A DNA stretch of 48,598 nt from Sulfurimonas sp. (GCA_027013295.1 JALUXP010000087.1:1-48598), one strand, 5' to 3'; counted from the first letter of the stretch, positions 9,297-19,280 are shown. The notes: generated from the sequence alone by a model not told the origin. Numbers and translations: made by a program.

Positions 9297-10766
9297 TTGT
9301 CTAAGCGAACAGCTATCATAGATATAGGTTCCAACTCGGTTAGTATGGTTATCTATGAAAAAACTTCCCGCTTTGCTTTTAATCTCATATATGAGTCCAA
9401 ATCTAGGGTACGCCTTTGTCAAGATGCTTATAAAAACGAAGCAAATCTTCAAAAAATTCCCATGCAAAGAACTTTTGATGCTTTGAGTGACTATATGAAA
9501 GTTATCGCTTCACTTAAAGCAAAAAAAACTTTATGCGTAGCTACATCAGCACTTAGAGATGCACCCAATAAAAAAGAATTTCTCAAAAAAGTAAGTGATA
9601 AACTTGGTCTTAAGATAAAGACAATAGATGGTCAAAGGGAAGCTTACCTTGGGGGTATAGCCTGTGCAAATTTATTGCCAACTCAAGAAAATGCACTCAC
9701 CATTGATATTGGTGGAGGCTCTACAGAGTTTGCCCTCATCAATCAAAAAAATATTAAAGAAACTATCTCACTAAATTTGGGAACTGTAAGACTCAAAGAA
9801 CTTTTTTTCGATAATGCCAATGCAAAGGAAGCTATAAAATATATAGATGACAAACTTCAAAAACTCAATGCAATAACAAGCAATAAATTAGTAGGCATTG
9901 GTGGAACAACAAGGGCTCTCTCTACAGCTATTATGAAAGAGATAGAGTTTCCACTTATTAAACTTCATGCTTTTGAGAGTGATGCAAAAAGATACAAAAA
10001 TTTTATAGATAAAGTATTGGTTGCAGATGAGAAAGAACTTCTAAAATTGGGCATCAAAGAAAATAGACTTGATGTCATTAAACCAGGAGCACTCATCCTT
10101 CAAAGAGTGATAAAAAAACTCTCTATCTCTGAGATGATTGTAAGTGGTGTTGGGGTAAGAGAGGGTCTTTATCTCTCAGATCTACTCAGAAATGCCAAAG
10201 ACAAGCTTCCAGCCAACTACAATACCTCTGTGCGTAATATATTAGATCTGTATGTTGATGATAAAAACTATTCAAATAACCTTTCAAAACTCTCGAAAAT
10301 ACTTTTTAATCTACTCCAAGATAAACTACACCTTGATGCAGAGCATAGAGCATCACTATCTACAAGCGCACTACTCTATCCTGCTGGGTCAAGTATTCAT
10401 CAATTTTCTCTTAACAAACACAGTTATTACCTACTTCAAAGTAGCTTAGAATATGGTTTTACTCAAAAGCAGATTGTTTTAATCTCCACTCTTGTACGAT
10501 ACGCTAAAAGAAAGTTACCATCGCAGACCCATGTAGATAAATATGCAGTTTTATTACCAAAGAAGGAGATGCTTGATGCTCTAAGTTACATACTCTCCTT
10601 AAGTATAGCACTACTAAGTCATCGACCTAGAAATATCGACTTTACGCTTGAACTCAAAGAAGACACTCTGCATATAACAACTAAAGATAAATTCTATCTT
10701 ACACAAGAGGCAGTTGAGGCTCTTGAACCACTTAAAAATATTTCTATTAAACTCCTACGAGTTTAA
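9297..10766 (+). CDS. ppx: Ppx/GppA exopolyphosphatase/guanosine pentaphosphatase
   Basis: Hydrolyses terminal phosphate of polyphosphate and/or pppGpp. The 489-residue protein has the actin-like ATPase-fold motifs: AIIDIGSNSVSMVIYE at the start, the second phosphate loop LTIDIGGGSTEF near 139, and GIGGTTRALST near 200; an HD-like helical C-terminal domain follows at about 310-489. Starts with TTG, since the DIGSNS motif would be lost at the next ATG; the ribosome site is weak (AATAAAG). The stop overlaps that of convergent bamA by four bases. Ppx and GppA cannot be told apart by eye. Confidence 0.9.
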   Translation: MSKRTAIIDIGSNSVSMVIYEKTSRFAFNLIYESKSRVRLCQDAYKNEANLQKIPMQRTFDALSDYMKVIASLKAKKTLCVATSALRDAPNKKEFLKKVSDKLGLKIKTIDGQREAYLGGIACANLLPTQENALTIDIGGGSTEFALINQKNIKETISLNLGTVRLKELFFDNANAKEAIKYIDDKLQKLNAITSNKLVGIGGTTRALSTAIMKEIEFPLIKLHAFESDAKRYKNFIDKVLVADEKELLKLGIKENRLDVIKPGALILQRVIKKLSISEMIVSGVGVREGLYLSDLLRNAKDKLPANYNTSVRNILDLYVDDKNYSNNLSKLSKILFNLLQDKLHLDAEHRASLSTSALLYPAGSSIHQFSLNKHSYYLLQSSLEYGFTQKQIVLISTLVRYAKRKLPSQTHVDKYAVLLPKKEMLDALSYILSLSIALLSHRPRNIDFTLELKEDTLHITTKDKFYLTQEAVEALEPLKNISIKLLRV

Positions 10767-12994
10767 AATCTTTGTCCCATTGTAAACGCAAAATGTTGAG
10801 TTCTATCACCAGGTTGAGCATTTAAAGCTTTTGCAAACATAAGCTGAATAGGACCTACAGGAGAGAACCACTCTATCCCTGCACCATAACCACCACGAGA
10901 TATCTCAGTCAACACATCATTACCAATAAATCCCCAATCTAAATAGGTAACAATACGCATCCTAGCTTTAGGGACAAGAGGCATAGAAAGTTCTACCGAG
11001 TTTGAAAAAGTCTGTTTAGCACCCACTCGTCTTTTAGTTCCATTACTTTGCGTAATAGAGGGAGACAAAGAATATGACTGATAACCACGGATAGAACCCA
11101 ATCCACCCATATAAAATCTCTCAGCAACAGGTAGATAGCCTGTATCGGCCGCAAAATTATATCTTGCTTTATACCTTACAATTGCATCAAAATTGAGCAA
11201 CTCTTGCAAACCTTTATAAGCACCAAAGTTTGTTCTTGATTTGAAAAAATTTGCTTCTGCACCAAGTCCTGACTTCTGAAAACTTTGAGAGAGAGAAAAA
11301 CCTTTTCGAGGAAGATAAAAATCATCAGTATTATCAAATTTAGTACTCATTGTTACTGAACTTTTAGCATAAGATTGAAAAAAGAAACTGCTACCATTAT
11401 ATTGAAAACCAGGTTTCAAATCATAGGCATTTCTGGAATAACCATAACCAAGATATCCAGATATATGCCTAGAAAATCTATGTCCAGAACCAATACTTAT
11501 ACCATCACTTTTAACAGTATAATAATTATAAACATAAGAAGAGTGATGCACAGAAAAGTTACCACTAAAATCACTATCGTTTAAGCGATTGTTTGTAATA
11601 TTAAAAGAGTAAGTCTTTGTTTTTTGAGACTTTTGTGCTTTGACACCTACATTGATGCCTGATCCCCAAACATTTCTATCATTGATAGCGACACTTAAAA
11701 GCAATCCTCCGTAAGAGCCATAACCACCACCAACTTGTACATTTCCAGTAGGTGCTTCTTTGACTTTTACCACGAGGTCCATTGTTTCATTATCTATGCG
11801 TTTTTCTTCTATGGTTTGACCTGTAAAAAAGCCTAAACGACCAAGCGCATTTCGCGAATCTGTTAAATCTGCAAGGGAGTACATGTCTCCAGGACCAAGA
11901 TAGAGTTCACGACGGATAATTCTATCGAGTGTTCTTGTGTTTCCTGAGATAAGTACATTTCTAATTTTTACTTTATTACCTGGCATAATTCTGTAAACAA
12001 CTTCAACTGTTTTATCTTTTTCATTTTTTTTAAGATCGGGAACAACCTGAACAAAAGCATAACTCAAATCCGCAATAAGTGTTTTAATTCTTTGTGAGTC
12101 TTCACGAAAGGTTTTGATATTGAAAGGTTTATTTTCTACAAGTGTGATAACCTCTTTTATCTTTGCTTGACTTATCACCTTTTTTGTTTGATAAAGAGTA
12201 ATTTTATTAACAGTATAAGGTTCACCCTCTTTTATTTGGTAACTAATAGAGGCTGTATAGTCATTAAAATCAACTTTGACAAATGGAGAGTTTACTTTTG
12301 CATCCAAATACCCATACTGCATATAATAATCACGGATACGGAGATGATCATAAGAGATGTCTCGCAAACTCATTTTTCCATTATTGCGACCAAAGAACCA
12401 ACCCATCCACTGTGCCTCTTTATTTGCTATCACAGTGTTAAAATCTGAGGGCTTTAAACCTTTTACACCACTATAATTTAGTTTTGTAATGATGATTTTC
12501 TCCCCTTCATTGATAGCAAAAATAACTTTTATACTACCATTATCGAGATACTTTTTTTTTATCTCTACTACAGAGTCTATTTTTCCATCTTGAGAGATTG
12601 ATTCAATGATTCTTTTTTTTGCTGCTTCAAGTTTTTTCTCATCATAAAGTGTACCCCGTTTAATGCGGATAACATTCTCTTTAAACTCTTTATCACTATC
12701 CTTATAACCCTCTACTTCTATCTTGGAGATAAGTGCTTTTTCTACAAAAGTAAAAGTAAGTATATCATCAGTTACATCAGCTTTTATATCTTTAAAATAG
12801 CCTTGTTTAAAATACTTTTTAATCGCACGATCAATATCTTCATCACTAACATCATCGCCTGTATTAAATTTCAACATTCTTAATGCCACTGATTTAGAGA
12901 TATGGACAATACCTTTGTATTGAATCGTATTTATCACTCTAGCAAATATATTTGTTGTTAAAAAAATTAGCACGACAGCTAAAAGTAATCTCAT
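10763..12994 (-). CDS. bamA: Outer-membrane protein assembly factor BamA
   Basis: Omp85 protein that folds and inserts beta-barrels into the outer membrane. 743 residues: signal peptide (MRLLLAVVLIFLTTNIFA), five POTRA repeats from about 20 to 415, then a 16-strand barrel to the end with the conserved GLGSIRGY motif near 630 and a C-terminal GQRF. Length is a little under E. coli BamA. It is divergent from tyrA across 99 bases; the bamA/tyrA pair is also adjacent in Campylobacter. No Skp, FabZ or LpxD genes follow, unlike in gammaproteobacteria. Confidence 0.96.
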   Translation of the reverse strand: MRLLLAVVLIFLTTNIFARVINTIQYKGIVHISKSVALRMLKFNTGDDVSDEDIDRAIKKYFKQGYFKDIKADVTDDILTFTFVEKALISKIEVEGYKDSDKEFKENVIRIKRGTLYDEKKLEAAKKRIIESISQDGKIDSVVEIKKKYLDNGSIKVIFAINEGEKIIITKLNYSGVKGLKPSDFNTVIANKEAQWMGWFFGRNNGKMSLRDISYDHLRIRDYYMQYGYLDAKVNSPFVKVDFNDYTASISYQIKEGEPYTVNKITLYQTKKVISQAKIKEVITLVENKPFNIKTFREDSQRIKTLIADLSYAFVQVVPDLKKNEKDKTVEVVYRIMPGNKVKIRNVLISGNTRTLDRIIRRELYLGPGDMYSLADLTDSRNALGRLGFFTGQTIEEKRIDNETMDLVVKVKEAPTGNVQVGGGYGSYGGLLLSVAINDRNVWGSGINVGVKAQKSQKTKTYSFNITNNRLNDSDFSGNFSVHHSSYVYNYYTVKSDGISIGSGHRFSRHISGYLGYGYSRNAYDLKPGFQYNGSSFFFQSYAKSSVTMSTKFDNTDDFYLPRKGFSLSQSFQKSGLGAEANFFKSRTNFGAYKGLQELLNFDAIVRYKARYNFAADTGYLPVAERFYMGGLGSIRGYQSYSLSPSITQSNGTKRRVGAKQTFSNSVELSMPLVPKARMRIVTYLDWGFIGNDVLTEISRGGYGAGIEWFSPVGPIQLMFAKALNAQPGDRTQHFAFTMGQRF

Positions 12995-13093
12995 TACAAT
13001 CCATTATTTATAAAATAAAGAGAGATTTTACCTAATAGGAGGTTAATTTTCGGTAAACTTTTAATAATTTAATTATATAGGTAAATTTTTTAT

Positions 13094-13924
13094 ATGAATG
13101 TAGCAATAATAGGACTAGGACTCATGGGTGGTTCTTTGGCTCTAAGTCTCAAAAAACTTGATTTTATAGAACAAATAGTTGGTTATGACCATAATGAAGA
13201 GCATCAAGATCAAGCATTAGAACTTGGTCTAGTTGATGCAATAGCAACGCATGAAGAGATAAAAAAGAGTGATCTAATATTTCTTGCTATCCCTGTTGAT
13301 GGAGTTATTAAAGTGATGTCTACATTCACTGATGTAGCAAATGACACCACCATTATAGATTTAGGCAGTACAAAAGCGAAAATTGTAGCTTCAATCCCAA
13401 AACGCATAAGAGAGAATTTTGTAGCAGCACATCCTATGACTGGTACAGAAAACTTTGGTCCGAGTGCAGCCATAGAAGGTCTCTACCGTGGTCATGTTGT
13501 TGTACTTTGTGATTTAGAGGAGAGTGGACAACTCCAACAAAATGTAGCCAAAAAAATATTTAAAGCACTAGGTATGAAAAAAGCATTTATGAGGGCTGAT
13601 GAACACGATAGGCATGCGGCTTTCATATCTCACATGCCACATGCCATCTCTTATTCACTCGCAAACACTGTTATGAACCAAGAAAATAAAAATAATATCT
13701 TAGCCCTTGCTGCTGGTGGTTTTCGTTCTATGAGTCGTCTGGCAAAAAGTTCCCCTTATATGTGGGAAGATATCTTTAGACAAAACAAAACAAACCTACT
13801 CGAAGCGATAGGACTCTTTGAAGATGAACTCACTAAGCTCAAACAAAATATCATTGATGAGCAATGGCAAGATCTCCACAAAACTATAGAATCCGGCAAA
13901 AAGCTCCATGATATTTTAGACTAG
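13094..13924 (+). CDS. tyrA: Prephenate dehydrogenase
   Basis: Oxidative decarboxylation of prephenate (or arogenate) on the way to tyrosine. 276 residues with the NAD-binding GLGLMGGS at 7-14, HPMTGTE near 115 and DEHDRHAAFISHMPHA near 172-187, which holds the substrate-binding His residues. It is a stand-alone dehydrogenase with no chorismate mutase or ACT domain, so feedback control by an ACT domain is absent. The following acyltransferase-like gene begins just after its stop and may be coupled to it. Confidence 0.95.
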   Translation: MNVAIIGLGLMGGSLALSLKKLDFIEQIVGYDHNEEHQDQALELGLVDAIATHEEIKKSDLIFLAIPVDGVIKVMSTFTDVANDTTIIDLGSTKAKIVASIPKRIRENFVAAHPMTGTENFGPSAAIEGLYRGHVVVLCDLEESGQLQQNVAKKIFKALGMKKAFMRADEHDRHAAFISHMPHAISYSLANTVMNQENKNNILALAAGGFRSMSRLAKSSPYMWEDIFRQNKTNLLEAIGLFEDELTKLKQNIIDEQWQDLHKTIESGKKLHDILD

Positions 13925-13935
13925 AAGAGAAGCTT

Positions 13936-14625
13936 ATCAGATACTTACAACTAGACTTTATCCGTGGCATCGCAATCATTTTAATGGTGTTTTTTCATCT
14001 ATCTTTTGATTTAAATAATTTTCACTTTATTCATATTGATATTTATCATGCGCAAGAGTGGGCATATTTACGCAAAATTATTCTTGTTTTATTTTTAGGA
14101 AGCGTTGGTATCTCTCTAGTCTTAGCCAATAAAAGCAGTATAAACCTTGATAAAGTAAAAAAGCGTTTTTATCTACTTGCGGGTGCATCCTTACTTATAT
14201 CTATTGCAAGTTATATTACATTTCCTAAAACATATATATACTTTGGTGTCTTACACTTTATTATGCTAAGTTCTCTTTTGGGTTTATTATTTATCAAGCA
14301 TGAGAATATAGCATTACTTCTAGGTTTAACAATTCTTATACTCTTCAATTTAAGCCTTATAAATATGCATGCACTTTACAATAGTGTCCAACCCATACTC
14401 AATTTACCTTTAAAAACCGAGGATTTAGTACCCCTCATACCATGGTTTGGAGTCGTGCTTATTGGTATATTTATAGGAAGAAAAAAACTTTTTTTATTTC
14501 CTCTAGCTCACAATAAATTCTCTTTAGGCATCAGTTTCTTAGGTAAACATGCCCTTGTCATATACCTTGGGCATCAAGTATTTTTATTTGGCATCATAGC
14601 GGGTGCTGACCACTTTTTGCACTAA
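13936..14625 (+). CDS. DUF1624/HGSNAT-like membrane protein with unclear start
   Basis: A multi-pass membrane protein resembling the HGSNAT_cat/DUF1624 and acyltransferase-3 type families. The diagnostic N-terminal motif RYLQLDFIRGIAIILM-FFH is encoded from about 13939, but the first ATG in frame is at 13984 and would cut the LDFIRG motif off. Between the in-frame TGA at 13909-13911 and that ATG there is no ATG, GTG or TTG. GAAGAGAAG at 13924-13932 looks like a ribosome site, so ATC at 13936 or CTT at 13933 could be the start; I give 13936. About 230 residues, some six or seven hydrophobic segments, and a C-terminal GKHALVIYLGHQ segment typical of the family. Substrate unknown. Confidence 0.65.
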   Translation: MRYLQLDFIRGIAIILMVFFHLSFDLNNFHFIHIDIYHAQEWAYLRKIILVLFLGSVGISLVLANKSSINLDKVKKRFYLLAGASLLISIASYITFPKTYIYFGVLHFIMLSSLLGLLFIKHENIALLLGLTILILFNLSLINMHALYNSVQPILNLPLKTEDLVPLIPWFGVVLIGIFIGRKKLFLFPLAHNKFSLGISFLGKHALVIYLGHQVFLFGIIAGADHFLH

Positions 14626-14631
14626 AGATAG

Positions 14632-16059
14632 TTATAAAATCTCATATCTCGCAACTATCTCTTTTAATTGTTTTTTATCAATCATCTTTTTACTATCTGC
14701 ATAAAAATTAGTCTCAATAATCTCTAAAATTTCAGCTACTTGTGCATCATCTTTGTAAGGGAGTAACTTCACAAATAATAGTTTTTCATCTTTCATATCT
14801 AAGGCTTTGGATTTTTTAGATTTTTGAAATGGTTTTATAAATGATAAAAAGATCCCAATAACTATACCAAGAAAAAATATAACACTTCCATAGAGTGTAG
14901 AAATTCTGCAACTATTTCCATTACTCTTTATACTCTCTTGTTTTTGCACTTTTGCTTTTTTAATATTTAAAGCTTCTTGTTTTAGCCCTGAACTTTGAAC
15001 TTTGATATGAAATGCTTTTGTTTGTATCGTTTTAATCTTTTTTGTTTTTGGGTTGAAAAACTTTAGACTAAATGGGGGGATGGTAAAATTACTATCCGAT
15101 ACAAAAGCCATTTTCTGTGTCAGAACCCCATCTACTATCTTGATTTTTTCATCAAAAACGCTTACCCCATCAATGAGAGGTTTAAAACTTTTAATATCTT
15201 CTAAATTACCCTCACCTACAACTTTAATATTAATATTTACCGCTTTGTTTGCCTTTATGGTATCTTTATCTATCTCTGCAGAAATTTTAAAATCTCCAAC
15301 TAAGCTTAGAGAATTTGGAAGAGTTTTAACATCAACTGTCAGTTCATTAGAGTAATAAGACTTCCATTTTATTCTCGATATAACACCTGCCCAAGGGTCT
15401 CTTGTATGGGTACGAAAAGCTATACGCATTTGAGCTGAAGAGATTTTTAGTTTTCCTACCCGTTGTGCTGCAAGTCTATAAATTTTTTCTGTTATGGTGT
15501 ACCCATCTTTTTTATATCTTTTTGATTTAGATTCCTCTTTAACCCAAAACCCATTAAAATTCGGAGCTATAAATTCACTATCTAGTGCTTCAGCATCATC
15601 ACGCTGCTTAAATAACAATTTCATCTCAAAAGGCTCACCTACATAGACCTCTTTCTTATCACTTTGTAAAGTCAAAACAAAAGGGGTATCTTTTGTAATC
15701 TTTTGCTTAGAAACCTTTACTTTTACACTGTTTGTCTTCACCATCTTAGAATCTATCTCTACTTTGACAGGTGCTATCACACAAGACTTTTGTGGTAAAA
15801 ATTTATAAGAAAATATATAACTTTTCGTCATTGTTCCATTGATCATTTGAATGCTTGTTTGATTCCCTGTAGAGATAACATTTTCTCCACAAAGTGTGGC
15901 TATTGTAGGTCTTACAATATTATCTCCATTGAGCATAATCTCGTAAGTAACCATCTCTCCTCGCTCTACATCTGGTGAATCAACAGTTGCAATAATTTTT
16001 GCTAATAACGGATACTGTACTAAAAATATAAATATTAAAATCTTACCAAGGTTTTTCAT
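14632..16059 (-). CDS. batD: BatD-like protein
   Basis: Periplasmic, membrane-anchored protein of the aerotolerance (Bat) operon. From the ATG at 16059 it has 475 residues: signal peptide (MKNLGKILIFIFLVQYPLLA), Ig-like beta-rich repeats including KKEVYVGEPFEMKLLF and NKAVNINIKV-type strands typical of BatD, a transmembrane helix about 60-80 residues before the end, and a cytoplasmic tail. A longer frame begins at 16155, but GAGGA seven bases before 16059 and the signal peptide favour the shorter start. It overlaps the end of the vWA-TPR gene by 17 bases. Its exact molecular role is not known. Confidence 0.85.
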   Translation of the reverse strand: MKNLGKILIFIFLVQYPLLAKIIATVDSPDVERGEMVTYEIMLNGDNIVRPTIATLCGENVISTGNQTSIQMINGTMTKSYIFSYKFLPQKSCVIAPVKVEIDSKMVKTNSVKVKVSKQKITKDTPFVLTLQSDKKEVYVGEPFEMKLLFKQRDDAEALDSEFIAPNFNGFWVKEESKSKRYKKDGYTITEKIYRLAAQRVGKLKISSAQMRIAFRTHTRDPWAGVISRIKWKSYYSNELTVDVKTLPNSLSLVGDFKISAEIDKDTIKANKAVNINIKVVGEGNLEDIKSFKPLIDGVSVFDEKIKIVDGVLTQKMAFVSDSNFTIPPFSLKFFNPKTKKIKTIQTKAFHIKVQSSGLKQEALNIKKAKVQKQESIKSNGNSCRISTLYGSVIFFLGIVIGIFLSFIKPFQKSKKSKALDMKDEKLLFVKLLPYKDDAQVAEILEIIETNFYADSKKMIDKKQLKEIVARYEIL

Positions 16060-17944
16060 TTTTGTCCTCATTTTCAATGGTTTGTTCATTAAGTCTATAC
16101 AGATAAGTGTTTTGTTGTGAATTAAGCTTGTCAATCCATTTATCCTCTTCTGCATTACTCATCTCTTTTTTTGACTCACTAGATTGGGCGTTACCATTTT
16201 TATCTTTATTTTTATCTTTTGTCTGTTCTTTTTTAGCTTTATCTTTTATCTCTTTAGCTTGTTGCTTTGTATCTCCACCATTGTTTTGATCTTTTTGATT
16301 TTTATCATCACCACCAGATTCTTCATCTGATTTTTCACCCTTATTTTGTTTTTTATCATCAGATTTTGAATTATTATTAGGCTGTTTCTTTTTAGATTTA
16401 TCCTCTTTATTTGAGTTTTTATTCTTATTTTTTGTGTCGTCTGCCTTATCTTGATTGTCGCCTTGTTCATCAGTTTTTCGTTCTTTAGAGTCTTTATTTT
16501 TATCCTGATTTTTTTCTTGTTTTTCTTTTTTTGCTTTTTCTTTCTCTTTTTTTAGGACTTTTTTCACAGCCTCGAGATCTTCTCGTGTCTCTTTATTCTC
16601 TTTTATTTTGAGTGATTGTTCATAATACTTCACCGCTTTTTCTAAAGTATTTTTTGTTCCTAAACGAACGAAAGCATTCCCCATATTTGATAATTTTTTT
16701 GCAACTTGATATTTATCCTGTAATTTTGCTTGAGAATAAAGGCTCAAGGCTTTAAGATAATTTTTCTCTTTATAATACGCATTTGCTGCATCATAATAAG
16801 CTTGGGGATTATTACTCTGCTTTGCATATTTTTCAAAAAGTGTCCCAGATGCGTTATAGTCTTGTGCATCATAGAGTTTTTTTGCATCTTGAAGTTGCAT
16901 AAAGTCTAACAATTTAGCTTCCGCTGGAGTATAACCCAACATTAATGCAAATAAGACAAATACAGAAACAGGTAGATTATGCTTCTTTTTTAGATTGATT
17001 GAGCTTAACGCAATGAGTAAAATGATCATAGCTAAAGCAACAGGATAATAAAACAGAGCAATATATCTTTGTATCTCTTGACTTTTGAGCTCTTTATGTT
17101 GGGAATTATCTATAATCTCTTTGAGCATAGTTTCTATATCTTTTGATGATGTAGTATTTTGAATATATGTACCACCTGTCTCTGTAGCAAGTTTTGAGAT
17201 AGCTTCATTAAGTGAAGAGATGATAATATCTCCATCATATTTGATAAAAGAACCATCATCCTGCTTAATAGGTGCACCAGCTTCCGTTCCCATACCAAGA
17301 ACATAAACCACAATCGAATTTTCTTTTGCATAAGCTATCTCTCTCGAGAAGTCTTTCTCATCACCACCATCACTCAAAACAAGTAGATATTTTTTATCCG
17401 TATTGGTATCACTTTTTGCCACAGTTTTAAGCATGGTAAGAAAATTCGTACCTTTTTGTGTAATACTCGTTGTGTCTAACTTAGAGAGCAAAAAAGAAAC
17501 AGCCTTGTTATCAAAGCTTAAAGGGGAGACAAGATAAGAATTCTTTGCAAATGCAATCACACCAATTCTATCTTTAGTAGCTTTTTGCAGAAGATAGAGT
17601 GCTTTTTTCTTAGCCAAACCAAGTCGATCTGGATATACATCTTGTGCTAACATAGAATCCGATATATCAAGAGCAATCAAAATATCTGCACTACTAGACT
17701 TAACTTTCATCGTACCATTTTCTATCACTGGCTCTGCTAATGCGACAATGAGTAAAACTCCTACTAAAAAAAACAGAGCATTTCTTGCTTTTAGAGTAAG
17801 AGAATTTGTACTCACTCTTAATCTGTCCATCACATCTTGAGAAAAATAATGTTCTTGTGATGCTTTTTGGGTCAATAAAAACCCAAAAAGCACAACAAGG
17901 ACTGGTAACATATAGTATAAAAATGCAGGATGTAAAAATATCAT
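16043..17944 (-). CDS. batB: BatB-BatC fusion: vWA domain plus TPR
   Basis: A 633-residue inner-membrane protein. Two N-terminal hydrophobic segments (about 8-24 and 57-72) precede a von Willebrand A domain at about 85-290 with a MIDAS motif (DISDSM, D-x-S-x-S). A third segment near 302-320 and a fourth near 330-345 lead to a TPR region at about 355-465 of BatC type. The rest is a very Lys/Glu/Asn/Asp-rich low-complexity stretch (about 470-600) ending in KPW. In Bacteroides batB and batC are separate; here they are one gene. It begins directly at the end of batA (no gap). Confidence 0.85.
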   Translation of the reverse strand: MIFLHPAFLYYMLPVLVVLFGFLLTQKASQEHYFSQDVMDRLRVSTNSLTLKARNALFFLVGVLLIVALAEPVIENGTMKVKSSSADILIALDISDSMLAQDVYPDRLGLAKKKALYLLQKATKDRIGVIAFAKNSYLVSPLSFDNKAVSFLLSKLDTTSITQKGTNFLTMLKTVAKSDTNTDKKYLLVLSDGGDEKDFSREIAYAKENSIVVYVLGMGTEAGAPIKQDDGSFIKYDGDIIISSLNEAISKLATETGGTYIQNTTSSKDIETMLKEIIDNSQHKELKSQEIQRYIALFYYPVALAMIILLIALSSINLKKKHNLPVSVFVLFALMLGYTPAEAKLLDFMQLQDAKKLYDAQDYNASGTLFEKYAKQSNNPQAYYDAANAYYKEKNYLKALSLYSQAKLQDKYQVAKKLSNMGNAFVRLGTKNTLEKAVKYYEQSLKIKENKETREDLEAVKKVLKKEKEKAKKEKQEKNQDKNKDSKERKTDEQGDNQDKADDTKNKNKNSNKEDKSKKKQPNNNSKSDDKKQNKGEKSDEESGGDDKNQKDQNNGGDTKQQAKEIKDKAKKEQTKDKNKDKNGNAQSSESKKEMSNAEEDKWIDKLNSQQNTYLYRLNEQTIENEDKNEKPW

Positions 17945-18874
17945 CTAGTTATATCCTCTTTTGTTTCTAAAAAATACATAAAGTAGCAAGGAGAAAAATG
18001 AGATAAAAAGAGGAAACATATAGTAGTATCTAAAATATGTAAAAGTTTCATTTTCTATCTCTGATTTTTCTAACTCGTTTATCTTTGCATACACTTTGCT
18101 AAGTTCATTTGCACTTGCTGCACCAAAAGCGACACCACCTGTTTGTTTTGCAATATCAAGCAATACCTCTCGATTGTATTCATTTGGTCTACCTATCCCG
18201 ATAGGATATACTTTTACCTTCTCTTTTTTAGCCAAATCAATAGCAGCTTCATAAGGAAATTTACTATCTGGTGTATTAAACCCATCTGTTAACAAAATAG
18301 CTATTTTTGTCTTTGACTTACTCATTTTAAGAAGATTTACACCCTGAGCTAAAGCTTCATACAAAGCTGTATATTTCCCTGCCATTCCTATATAAAGGTT
18401 TGAGACTATCCCTTTGAGAATGTTTGTATCATAAGTAAGAGGTGACGCAATAAAAGAATATGCTCCAAATACAACAAGTCCCATATTGTCATTTTTTCTT
18501 TTTGAGATAAAGTCAGAAACTATTAACTTTACAATATCAAAACGAGTTGCATTAAGGTGAGAGGTATCAAAACCTTTTGCTTGCATCGACTGCGATGCAT
18601 CTAAAATAAGTGCTATTTCATACCCATTCTTTGGTTCTAGTTTATATGGCTCATCTTTGACTGGTGACATCAATGCCAAAACCAACATAACAATCCCAAG
18701 CCATTTTAAAAACCAAAGTAATTTTGATGCGTTTACTGTATTACTCATAAACTGTGCAGTATGAGGAAAATAGATAGAGGGTATTTTCATCTTGCACAGA
18801 CTTGCACAAAGTATGAACAACAAGATAAGTAATGCTAAACTTGGAAATTCAAAGTAGATTCCATCAAACATCAA
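17945..18874 (-). CDS. batA: BatA-like vWA membrane protein
   Basis: A 309-residue protein of the Bat operon: an N-terminal hydrophobic segment near 10-25, a second near 53-68, the vWA domain at about 85-275 with a complete MIDAS start (LDASQSM) and the LLTDG motif, and a final membrane helix near 285-303. The domain faces the periplasm or cytoplasm depending on topology; in known Bat proteins it is flanked by the two membrane regions as here. It overlaps the preceding small gene by 11 bases and abuts batB. Confidence 0.87.
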   Translation of the reverse strand: MMFDGIYFEFPSLALLILLFILCASLCKMKIPSIYFPHTAQFMSNTVNASKLLWFLKWLGIVMLVLALMSPVKDEPYKLEPKNGYEIALILDASQSMQAKGFDTSHLNATRFDIVKLIVSDFISKRKNDNMGLVVFGAYSFIASPLTYDTNILKGIVSNLYIGMAGKYTALYEALAQGVNLLKMSKSKTKIAILLTDGFNTPDSKFPYEAAIDLAKKEKVKVYPIGIGRPNEYNREVLLDIAKQTGGVAFGAASANELSKVYAKINELEKSEIENETFTYFRYYYMFPLFISFFSLLLYVFFRNKRGYN

Positions 18875-19280
18875 TCATCCCCTTGTAAAGTTCAATATAT
18901 CCTAGTGTTTCATCATCAAAAGCATCTACACTTTTTTTGTATTTATATTGTTCTAAACGATCTACAATATTGGCATACATCCCTGCTTGTCGCTCACCAT
19001 CATCTTTAAATATATATCCATAATGTGTGATAGCATACGCTGCTTTTTTTGTCTCTTGTAAATTTATCTTTTGCAAAAATTTATAATACTCTTTTCTTTG
19101 ATTGTAAGCATTTCTTTTTTGAATATATTTATAAAGAAGATATGCCACCGCTCCAAGAAAAAGAAGAATAAGTATGAGAGTTCCAAGAAGATAATAAAAT
19201 GAATATTCTTGAACCTCTACTATACCCTTAATGTCATGAAGAGGGATCTCATATATTTTTTTAGTTAGATCTTTCATCAT
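18864..19280 (-). CDS. Small membrane protein of the Bat operon (DUF4381-like)
   Basis: 138 residues with one strong transmembrane helix near 28-50 and a mostly helical, Lys/Tyr-rich cytoplasmic part. Position between the DUF58 and BatA genes is where DUF4381-type proteins lie in many Bat/MoxR operons; sequence similarity to that family cannot be proved by eye. Overlaps the DUF58 gene by four bases and batA by 11, so it is surely translated as part of the operon. Confidence 0.7.
   Translation of the reverse strand: MMKDLTKKIYEIPLHDIKGIVEVQEYSFYYLLGTLILILLFLGAVAYLLYKYIQKRNAYNQRKEYYKFLQKINLQETKKAAYAITHYGYIFKDDGERQAGMYANIVDRLEQYKYKKSVDAFDDETLGYIELYKGMIDV

Noticed and set aside
13909-13938. tyrA read-through or fusion with the following membrane gene
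   Set aside because: The two frames differ, tyrA ends at the expected length and no good slippery heptamer is present, so an unusual start is the simpler reading.
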